Shown here: positions 57,985 to 64,000 of the stretch, one piece after another
How positions within the stretch are numbered: position 1 is the first letter of the stretch
How the letters are laid out: every line of letters starts with the position of its first letter
Made by a program: the position numbers and the translations under genes
Notes under the pieces: model-generated
Told to the model about the DNA's origin: nothing
What the model saw: only the letters and a program-made list of their open reading frames with translations
Database searches by the model: none
From: Geodermatophilus obscurus
Lineage (GTDB): Bacteria; Actinomycetota; Actinomycetes; Mycobacteriales; Geodermatophilaceae
Assembly: GCF_900115395.1 (NCBI RefSeq)
Contig: NZ_FOWE01000001.1
Coordinates: 372,001-436,000 of the forward strand
Reading direction: 5' to 3'
Length of the DNA stretch: 64,000 nt

Positions 57985-60207
57985 GTGCCGGTGGAGCAGG
58001 TCGACGAACACCTCATCGAGACGGTCAAGGGCCTCGACGCCGTCGCGGGCAGCGGGGCTCGGCGGGCCCTGCCCCCGGACCTGTCCGCCGAGGAGGTCCT
58101 CCGGCTGTTCGACGCCCAGCTGGGCAGCCGGCACCTGGACCTGGCCGCCCGCTGGCTGCGGGGACGGGGTGAGGGCTTCTACACGATCGGCTCGTCGGGA
58201 CACGAGGGCAACGCGGCCGTCGCGGCGGCGCTGCGCCCGACCGACCCCGCGCTGCTGCACTACCGCTCCGGCGCCTTCTTCGTCGAACGGGCGAGGCAGG
58301 TGGACGGCGGCTCGGACCCGCTGCGCGACGTGCTCCTCGGCGTCGTCGCGGCCGCCGAGGAGCCGATCTCGGGTGGCCGGCACAAGGTCTTCGGCCGCCG
58401 CGACCTCGCCGTGCTGCCGCAGACGTCGACGATCGCCTCCCACCTGCCCCGCGCCCTCGGCATGGCGTTCGCCGTCGACCGGGTCCGCAAGCTCGGGCTG
58501 GAGGGGGAGTACCCGCGCGACGCCGTCGTCGTCTGCAGCTTCGGGGACGCCTCGGCGAACCACTCGACGGCCACCGGCGCGGTCAACGCCGCCGTGCAGG
58601 TCGGCTTCCGGGGGCTCCCGATGCCCCTGCTGCTCGTGTGCGAGGACAACGGCATCGGCATCAGCGTGCCCACCCCGGACGGCTGGGTGGCGCACGCCTA
58701 CGGCAGCCGCCCGGGCCTGGAGTACTTCACCGCCGACGGCGCCGACCTGGTCGACGCCCTGACCACCGCCCGGCGGGCGGCCGACTGGGTCCGGCGGCAC
58801 CGCCGCCCGGCGTTCCTCCACCTGCGGACGGTCCGGCTGATGGGGCACGCCGGCACCGACGTCGAGAGCGCCTACCGGCGGGCCGACCGGATCGCCGCCG
58901 ACCTGCGCCGCGACCCGCTGATCGGCACCGCCCGGCTGCTCGTCGACACCGGGCTGCTCACCCCGGCGGAGGTGCTCGACCGCTACGAGGGCACGCGGTC
59001 CCGGGTGCTCGACCTGGCCCGGGAGGTCGCCGGCCTGCCCCGGCTGCGGTCGGCCGCCGAGGTGGTGGCGCCGCTCGCGCCGGCCACGCCGTCCGAGGTG
59101 GCCCGGGTCGCCGCCGAGGCGGCCCCGCCCGAGCGCCGCGCCGCGGTCTTCGGGGGCACGCTGCCCGAGGACGAGCCGCCGATGACGCTGGCGCAGTCGA
59201 TCAACCGGGCGCTGCTCGACGTCATGGCACGCCACCCGGGCGCCCTGGTCTTCGGGGAGGACGTCGCGGCCAAGGGCGGCGTCTACGGGGTGACCCGGGG
59301 CCTGCTGCGTAAGGCGGGCGCCGCCCGGGTCTTCGACACCCTGCTCGACGAGCAGACCGTCCTGGGGCTCGCCCTGGGCGCCGGTGTGTCCGGCCTCCTG
59401 CCGATCCCGGAGATCCAGTACCTGGCCTACCTGCACAACGCCGAGGACCAGCTGCGCGGTGAGGCGGCGACGCTGCAGTTCTTCTCCGACGGGCAGTACC
59501 GCAACCCGATGGTCGTCCGGATCGCCGGCTACGGGTACCAGAAGGGCTTCGGCGGTCACTTCCACAACGACGACGCCGTCGGGGTGCTGCGCGACGTCCC
59601 CGGCCTGGTCATCGCCTCGCCCGGGCGGCCCGACGACGCCGCCGCGATGCTGCGCACCTGCGCGGCGGCGGCGACGGTCGACGGCGCCGTGTGCGTCTAC
59701 CTGGAGCCGATCGCGCTCTACCACACCCGTGACCTGCACGCCGACGGCGACGACGGGTGGACCGCGCCGTACCGCCCGCCGGGGGAGTGGGCCGAGCACC
59801 ACGTGCCGCTCGGCCGCGCCCGCACGTACGGCGAGGGCACCGACCTCACGCTGGTCAGCTGGGCCAACGGCCTCGCCATGAGCCTCCGGGTCGCCGCCCG
59901 CCTCGAGCGGGAGGGGATCGGGTGCCGCGTGGTCGACCTGCGCTGGCTGGCCCCCCTGCCGGTGGCGGACGTCGTGCGGGAGGCGGAGGCCACCGGCCGC
60001 GTCCTGGTCGTCGACGAGACCCGCCGCACCGGCGGTGTCTCCGAGGGCGTGCTGGCGGCCCTGGTGGACGCCGGGTTCACCGGGCGGATGGCCCGGGTGG
60101 CCAGCGCCGACAGCTTCATCCCGCTCGGGGACGCCGCCCTGCACGTGCTCGTCTCCGAGCGCGACGTCGAGGCAGCCGCCCGGGAGCTGGTGCGACGGGA
60201 GCGGTGA
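57985..60207 (+). CDS. fused E1alpha-E1beta 2-oxoacid dehydrogenase (thiamine-dependent)
   Basis: About 740 aa. The first half (1-~375) is E1alpha: YTIGSSGHEGNAAVAAALRP, HYRSGAFFVERARQ, and the ThDP motif VCSFGDASANHSTATGAVNA ... CEDNGIGISVPTP. The second half (~395-740) is E1beta: MTLAQSINRALLDVMARHPG, VFGEDVAAKGGVYGVTRGLL, DEQTVLGLALGAGVSGLLPI, and the C-terminal transketolase domain DLTLVSWANGLAMSLRVAAR ... VVDLRWLAPLPVADV. Separate E1alpha and E1beta genes are usual for branched-chain or acetoin enzymes; here they are one chain. No E2 or E3 gene is adjacent. GTG at 57985 is 6 bases after GGGA; GTG at 57991 is equally possible. Confidence 0.88.
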   Translation: MPVEQVDEHLIETVKGLDAVAGSGARRALPPDLSAEEVLRLFDAQLGSRHLDLAARWLRGRGEGFYTIGSSGHEGNAAVAAALRPTDPALLHYRSGAFFVERARQVDGGSDPLRDVLLGVVAAAEEPISGGRHKVFGRRDLAVLPQTSTIASHLPRALGMAFAVDRVRKLGLEGEYPRDAVVVCSFGDASANHSTATGAVNAAVQVGFRGLPMPLLLVCEDNGIGISVPTPDGWVAHAYGSRPGLEYFTADGADLVDALTTARRAADWVRRHRRPAFLHLRTVRLMGHAGTDVESAYRRADRIAADLRRDPLIGTARLLVDTGLLTPAEVLDRYEGTRSRVLDLAREVAGLPRLRSAAEVVAPLAPATPSEVARVAAEAAPPERRAAVFGGTLPEDEPPMTLAQSINRALLDVMARHPGALVFGEDVAAKGGVYGVTRGLLRKAGAARVFDTLLDEQTVLGLALGAGVSGLLPIPEIQYLAYLHNAEDQLRGEAATLQFFSDGQYRNPMVVRIAGYGYQKGFGGHFHNDDAVGVLRDVPGLVIASPGRPDDAAAMLRTCAAAATVDGAVCVYLEPIALYHTRDLHADGDDGWTAPYRPPGEWAEHHVPLGRARTYGEGTDLTLVSWANGLAMSLRVAARLEREGIGCRVVDLRWLAPLPVADVVREAEATGRVLVVDETRRTGGVSEGVLAALVDAGFTGRMARVASADSFIPLGDAALHVLVSERDVEAAARELVRRER

Positions 60208-60256
60208 CCGGGCCCCGCGGCGGGCGCGGGAGCCGGGCCGCTGGCAGGGTGGCCGC

Positions 60257-61165
60257 ATGCCCACGTCCTCTCCCGTCGTCGTGGTGACCGGTGCGAACGG
60301 ACTGGTGGGCGCCGCGGTGTGCCGGGCGCTCGTCGAGCGGTCGGCGCGGGTGCGCGCCGTCGTGCGCCGCGCCGGCAGCGCGCCCGCCCTCGACGGGGTC
60401 ACCGAGCACGTCGGCGACTTCGCCCACCAGGGCTTCGCCCGCACGGTCACCCGGGGCGCCGACGCGGTCGTCACCACGGTCCACCCGATGGGCTCACCCC
60501 GGGACGTGCAGCACCGGGTGGCCGTCGAGGGCACACCGGTCCTCGCCCGGGCCGCCCGGGACGCCGGTGTGGCCCGGCTCGTGCACGTGTCGACGGCCGG
60601 GGTCTACGACCGCTCGGCCGGCGTCGGGGACGTGGCCGAGGACGGCGCCCTCCTGCCCGAGGGCAGCGGCGACTACCCCGACACCAAGAACGCCACCGAC
60701 GCCGCGCTGGCGCGGGTCGGCGGGCTCACCACCGTGCTGGTGCGCCCGCCGGCGGTCGTGGGCGCCGGTGACACGTCGGTGTGGAACACGCTGCGACCGC
60801 AGGCGGTCCGCGACGGCGAGCGGCGGGCGAACCCGGCGCAGACCTGGCCCTGGGTGCACGTCGAGGACCTGGCCGCCTTCATCGCCGACGTCGCCACGGG
60901 CGCCGTCGCGACCGCCGACGACCCGGAGCGGGGCCCCGTGGCAGGGAGCACGACCCCGGTGGTCGTCGCGGGCGAGCCCGCGACCTGGCGGGACTACCTC
61001 GGCACGGTGACCGACGCGCTGGGCGTCGCCGCCGAGTGGACCGACGAGCCGGTGTGGACCGGGCAGCTGCGCGCCGACCGCGCGCGCGGGTGGGGCTGGG
61101 TGCCCCGAGTGGGGCTCGCCCGGGCCATGGACGAGCTGCGGCGGGGCCTGACGAAGCCGGCCTGA
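60257..61165 (+). CDS. NAD(P)-dependent SDR/epimerase-like protein
   Basis: A 302-aa atypical/extended SDR. VVVVTGANGLVGAAVCRALV is the nucleotide motif, then GADAVVTTVHPMGSPRDVQH, LVHVSTAGVYDRSAGVGDVA, and YPDTKNATDAALARVGGLTT with Tyr-x3-Lys. VHVEDLAAFIADVATG is the later conserved helix. Substrate unknown. CAGGGT ends 6 bases before the ATG, consistent with a leaderless start. It follows the fused E1 gene by 49 bases. Confidence 0.82.
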   Translation: MPTSSPVVVVTGANGLVGAAVCRALVERSARVRAVVRRAGSAPALDGVTEHVGDFAHQGFARTVTRGADAVVTTVHPMGSPRDVQHRVAVEGTPVLARAARDAGVARLVHVSTAGVYDRSAGVGDVAEDGALLPEGSGDYPDTKNATDAALARVGGLTTVLVRPPAVVGAGDTSVWNTLRPQAVRDGERRANPAQTWPWVHVEDLAAFIADVATGAVATADDPERGPVAGSTTPVVVAGEPATWRDYLGTVTDALGVAAEWTDEPVWTGQLRADRARGWGWVPRVGLARAMDELRRGLTKPA

Positions 61166-61302
61166 CGACGCCCGCTTGACGGCGCGGCCCCGGCGGGGTC
61201 ACGGGGACCGGTCCCCGCGCGGACCGGGGCGGGACGGCCCGCGGCGGGCGGGTTGGCCACGACCGAGTCGCGCGCACCGGTCGCGAGGGCCACCCTGGGC
61301 CG

Positions 61303-62244
61303 GTGAGGATCCTGGTCACCGGCGCGTCGGGGTTCGTGGGCAGCCGGCTGGCTCCCGCGCTGGAGGAGGCGGGCCACGACGTCCGCGCCATGACCCGCCG
61401 GCCGGAGCACTACGAGGGAGCCGGCACCCCGGTCGCCGGGGACGTCGGCGACGAGGAGTCGCTCCGGGCCGCGCTGAAGGGGTGCGAGGTCGCCTACTAC
61501 CTCGTGCACTCCCTCGGCGACGCCGACTTCGAGCACAAGGACGCCGACGCGGCGCGGGCCTTCGCCCGGGCCGCCTCCGCAGCCGGTGTCGAGCGGATCG
61601 TCTACCTCGGCGGCCTGGGCCGGGACGGCGACCGGCTGTCGCGGCACCTGCGCAGCCGCCGGGAGGTCGAGCGGCTGCTGGGCGGCACCGGGGTACCGGT
61701 GACCGTGCTGCGCGCGGGCATCGTGGTCGGCCACGGCGGGGTGTCGTGGGAGATGACCCGCCAGCTCGTGGCCCACCTGCCCGCGATGGTCACCCCCCGG
61801 TGGGTCAGCACGCGGACCCAGCCGATCGCGGTCGCCGACGTCGTCCGGTACCTCGTCGGTGTCCTCGACGCACCGCAGGCCGAGGGGCGGGTGTTCGAGG
61901 TCGGCGGGCCCGAGGTGCTCACCTACCTGCAGATGCTCAGCCGCGTCGCCGAGATCCAGAACCGGCACCTGTTCGTCGTCCCCGTGCCGCTGCTCAGCCC
62001 GCAGCTGTCCTCGCGCTGGCTGGCCCTGGTCACCGACGTCGACGTGGGCACCGGCCGCTCGCTCATCGACTCGATGACGAACGAGGTGGTCGTCACCGAC
62101 GACGCCATCCGCTCGGTCGTCCCCCTCGACCCGATGGACTACGACGAGATGGTGCTCGCCGCCCTCATCGAGCGGGCGCGCGAACGCCGCCGGCAGGGCG
62201 GGGACCGGCGCGGCGGGTGGCTGAGCCGCGGAGCGCGGCGGTGA
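61303..62244 (+). CDS. NAD(P)H-binding protein (NmrA/atypical SDR)
   Basis: A 313-aa protein. RILVTGASGFVGSRLAPALE is the Rossmann start, MTRRPEHYEGAGTPVAGDVG follows, and VAYYLVHSLGDADFEHKDAD is typical of atypical SDRs lacking the Tyr-Lys pair (complex I NDUFA9-like, DUF2867-linked). PIAVADVVRYLVGVLDAPQA and GGPEVLTYLQMLSRVAEIQN follow. Its TGA overlaps the next gene's GTG (GTGA). A CACCCT hexamer lies 6 bases before the GTG start. A 14-base perfect palindrome GGGGACCGGTCCCC is at 61203-61216 upstream. Confidence 0.82.
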   Translation: MRILVTGASGFVGSRLAPALEEAGHDVRAMTRRPEHYEGAGTPVAGDVGDEESLRAALKGCEVAYYLVHSLGDADFEHKDADAARAFARAASAAGVERIVYLGGLGRDGDRLSRHLRSRREVERLLGGTGVPVTVLRAGIVVGHGGVSWEMTRQLVAHLPAMVTPRWVSTRTQPIAVADVVRYLVGVLDAPQAEGRVFEVGGPEVLTYLQMLSRVAEIQNRHLFVVPVPLLSPQLSSRWLALVTDVDVGTGRSLIDSMTNEVVVTDDAIRSVVPLDPMDYDEMVLAALIERARERRRQGGDRRGGWLSRGARR

Positions 62245-63002
62245 CCCGCAGCCGGGCCGGCCGGGCCCTCGAGGCCCGGCTCCTGCGGGCGGCCGCGCCG
62301 CTGCTGCGGCCGGTGCCGCGCGACCACCGGGAGAGCGACGAGGCGTTCCGGCGCCGCCGGCGGGTGACCGGCGGCGTCGCGGTGGCCGGCGCGTCGCTGC
62401 TGGGGGTGTCGCTGTCGACCCCGCCGGGCTCGCCGCGGTTCTACGGGCTGACCCTCGGGGTCGCCGGCACCTGGGTGGCCGGGGGGCTGGCGTCGGGTCC
62501 GCTGCACCTGGGACGGATCTTCGGGCCCGGCGACCGGCTGCGCCGGCCGCTGCTCACGCCGGTCGTCTCGGGGGTCGCCGCCTTCGGGGCGTTCTACGCC
62601 GCGGCGCTGGTCGCCCGGCGGATCCCGGTCCTGGAGCGGGCGATCAGCGCGGTGCTCCGCTACGCCGACCAGGGGTCGACGCCGCTCGTGGCGACCACCA
62701 CGCTGGCCAACGGCGTGGCGGAGGAGGTCTTCTTCCGCGGCGCGCTGTACGCGGCGGCGGGGGCCCGGCGGCCGGTGCTCGTCTCGACCGCGGTCTACGG
62801 GCTGGCCACGACCGCCACCCGCAACCCGGCGCTCGTGCTGGCGAGCGTGCCGATGGGGCTGCTGTTCGGGGTGCAGCGCCGGATCACCGGCGGCATCCAG
62901 GCGCCGGTGCTCACGCACGTGGTGTGGTCGACCCTGATGCTGCGCTACCTGCCGCCGCTGTTCGCCGACGGCCTCGCGGAGGAGCAGTCGTCGTCGGGGT
63001 GA
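62241..63002 (+). CDS. CPBP-family intramembrane metalloprotease
   Basis: A 253-aa membrane protein. After a basic N-terminal ~50 residues come several helices. ANGVAEEVFFRGALYAAAGA is the E-E-x3-R motif, and APVLTHVVWSTLMLRYLPPL contains the conserved late His. These are the CPBP/Rce1-type protease features. Members process prenylated or signal proteins, or act in bacteriocin immunity. Translationally coupled to the NAD(P)H-binding protein, a pairing worth noting but of unknown meaning. Confidence 0.82.
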   Translation: MTRSRAGRALEARLLRAAAPLLRPVPRDHRESDEAFRRRRRVTGGVAVAGASLLGVSLSTPPGSPRFYGLTLGVAGTWVAGGLASGPLHLGRIFGPGDRLRRPLLTPVVSGVAAFGAFYAAALVARRIPVLERAISAVLRYADQGSTPLVATTTLANGVAEEVFFRGALYAAAGARRPVLVSTAVYGLATTATRNPALVLASVPMGLLFGVQRRITGGIQAPVLTHVVWSTLMLRYLPPLFADGLAEEQSSSG

Positions 63003-63021
63003 CGGAGCGGCGCGGGTCCCG

Positions 63022-63432
63022 CTAGGCGGCGCGGCGGGACGTCAGCAGGTCGAGCAGCGCCCGGGCGTAGGCCTCGGCCGGGTCGGCGCCCTCGTACCCG
63101 CTCGTCGCGCCGTCGACCCGGAGCGTGACCCGGTACCCGTTGCCGGTCGGCGCCAGCCCGGCGAACGCGTCACCGAGCAGCTCGCGGAGCTGGTGCTCGG
63201 CCGGGATCCACAGCGTGTCGGACTGCTCGACCGCGTCCAGCGCCCACTCCGTCGTGCCGTTGAAGCCGATGACCGGCCCGGTGGGGAACCGGTGGACCTC
63301 GATCGTCATGTCCGAGAGCACGAAGACGTCGTCGTCCATCTCTCGCCCGGGGATGACGAAGCTGTCCCCGCGGGCGGGGGTCCAGTGCAGCCCCGCGTCT
63401 CGCAGGGCGCGGGCCAGCGCGACGGAGAGCAC
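63022..63432 (-). CDS. small conserved actinobacterial protein, unknown role
   Basis: A 136-aa protein: SVALARALRDAGLHWTPARG, DSFVIPGREMDDDVFVLSDM, TIEVHRFPTGPVIGFNGTTE, WALDAVEQSDTLWIPAEHQL. Similar proteins in actinobacterial genomes often carry the misleading name 'pilus assembly protein CpaE'; this lacks the CpaE ATPase motifs, so the name should not be used. CAGGAT lies exactly 6 bases before GTG at 63432, favouring this leaderless start. ATG at 63450 is in frame and possible. Confidence 0.7.
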   Translation of the reverse strand: MLSVALARALRDAGLHWTPARGDSFVIPGREMDDDVFVLSDMTIEVHRFPTGPVIGFNGTTEWALDAVEQSDTLWIPAEHQLRELLGDAFAGLAPTGNGYRVTLRVDGATSGYEGADPAEAYARALLDLLTSRRAA

Positions 63433-63479
63433 GGCACCATCCTGCGTCATCGCGGGCGCGGCCGGGTGCCCGCCGCGGG

Positions 63480-63839
63480 TCAGCCCTGCTCGGGGTCCGC
63501 CTCCTCGGCGAACTCGAGGAAGGCCGCGAACGCGCGGGGGCCGTACACGGTGCCCGGCCCGCCGTTCATCGCGATGGCGACGCCGAGCGCCTCGGCGACC
63601 TCCGACTCCGTGGCGCCGGCGCGGGCGGCGCCCCGTGCGTGCGAGGCGATGCAGCCGTCGCACTCCCTGCTGACCGCGATGGCGAGCGCGATCAGCTCCT
63701 TCGTCTTCCGGTCCAGCGCACCGGCGGCGTAGGCGGCCGCGTGCAACCGGCGGTAGCCGTCGTAGACCTCGGGGATCGCGCGGCGCAGCGCGCGGGCCGG
63801 TTCGCGGAGCTCGTCCTGGACGGCGTGACCGTGACCCAT
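63480..63839 (-). CDS. carboxymuconolactone decarboxylase / AhpD-like protein
   Basis: A 119-aa all-helical protein. KTKELIALAIAVSRECDGCI, then ASHARGAARAGATESEVAEA. The C-x2-C...H motif (ECDGCIASHARGA) is the AhpD-type redox site, so a peroxidase or disulfide function is likelier than lactone decarboxylation. The ATG at 63839 follows weak purines. It lies 47 bases upstream of the preceding minus-strand gene. Confidence 0.83.
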   Translation of the reverse strand: MGHGHAVQDELREPARALRRAIPEVYDGYRRLHAAAYAAGALDRKTKELIALAIAVSRECDGCIASHARGAARAGATESEVAEALGVAIAMNGGPGTVYGPRAFAAFLEFAEEADPEQG

Positions 63840-63927
63840 GACGCGATGGTGTCAGTCGGCGTGCCGCACGGCACGGTCCGACGACCGCGGTGCCCGGGGC
63901 CGGCGGTGGCCCGCCCGTGCTCCCGGC

Positions 63928-64000
63928 TCACCGCCCCGCGGCCGCACCGGTGGGGGAGCCGGGTGCGGGGGTCTCCGCGTCCGTCGTCGCGAGGACGGCC
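63928..64000 (-). CDS. 3' end of an unidentified gene entering from the right edge
   Basis: 24 codons ending AVLATTDAETPAPGSPTGAA plus AGR and a TGA at 63928-63930. The Pro/Ala/Thr-rich tail is what a C-terminus of a membrane or secreted protein often looks like, but it could be chance. The strand agrees with the two genes to the left. Function cannot be guessed. Confidence 0.35.
   Translation of the reverse strand, partial: AVLATTDAETPAPGSPTGAAAGR

Noticed and set aside
63022-63432. CpaE pilus-assembly protein
   Set aside because: This name is used for similar sequences, but the ATPase and receiver motifs of CpaE are absent and the protein is only 136 aa.
1-64000. tRNA, rRNA, CRISPR arrays and insertion sequences
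   Set aside because: I looked for cloverleaf-like stretches, regular repeats and transposase motifs on both strands and found none. A covariance-model or repeat-finder run would be needed to be sure.

Overview
The window is very GC-rich, densely packed chromosomal DNA. GC-ending codons dominate, GTG starts are frequent, and many neighbouring genes overlap by 4 bases (GTGA/ATGA). Several genes lack a ribosome binding site and have a -10-like hexamer only 6-8 bases before the start codon. These traits, with an ECF42-type sigma factor, a RecA-NDp-type damage promoter and a TCGAAC-N4-GTTCGA SOS box, point to an actinobacterium. A Geodermatophilaceae-like genome (Blastococcus, Modestobacter, Geodermatophilus) is my best guess, inferred from gene style and not proven. 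I saw no rRNA, tRNA, CRISPR array, transposase, integrase or complete prophage. All coordinates and motif readings were made by eye.

Layout. Positions 1-6.8 kb hold an MMPL exporter, a secreted 5'-nucleotidase and a short-type SerA. Positions 6.8-14.4 kb hold a flavin-dependent (LLM) oxidoreductase, a glycerophosphodiester phosphodiesterase coupled to a small ORF, an ECF42-like sigma factor coupled to its DGPF/YCII partner, an ABC exporter and a zinc alcohol dehydrogenase. An unusual hairpin/direct-repeat element lies between the last two. Positions 14.5-23.5 kb hold an alpha/beta hydrolase, a GH36 alpha-galactosidase, small proteins, an MFS carrier, an enoyl-CoA hydratase-like protein and an epimerase coupled to a large acyl-CoA dehydrogenase.

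Positions 23.5-37.2 kb look like one catabolic region: an M20D amidohydrolase, a double-domain Lrp regulator, a dipeptide-type ABC operon (dppDFABC order) translationally coupled to a PLP dehydratase and a prolidase-type amidohydrolase, then an N-carbamoylase/allantoate-amidohydrolase-like enzyme, a second PLP dehydratase and a creatininase-family hydrolase. A CRP-like palindrome sits before the ABC operon.

Positions 37.3-43.5 kb are a DNA-repair island: ssb, recD2, a RecA-fold (Sak4-like) ATPase, a RecB/Cas4-like nuclease with four candidate Fe-S cysteines, and a 90-aa unknown protein. The ssb and ATPase genes carry promoters matching the RecA-independent damage motif (TGTCRGTG-N8-TANNNT). 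The 90-aa gene carries a perfect actinobacterial LexA box overlapping its -10 element. This is the strongest candidate here for an undescribed system.

Positions 43.8-50.3 kb hold a FAD monooxygenase-like protein, a cupin, a coupled pair of ATP-grasp proteins and a two-module CE15-like esterase. Positions 50.3-55.7 kb hold a second unusual group: a PIG-L/LmbE deacetylase with a cyclic-nucleotide-binding domain inserted in it, a cysteine-synthase-type PLP enzyme whose stop codon overlaps the deacetylase stop, and a stand-alone cNMP-binding protein. Positions 55.9-64 kb are housekeeping or accessory genes: APC permease plus UspA, a fused E1alpha-E1beta 2-oxoacid dehydrogenase, two NAD(P)-binding proteins, a CPBP protease, a small conserved protein and an AhpD-like protein.
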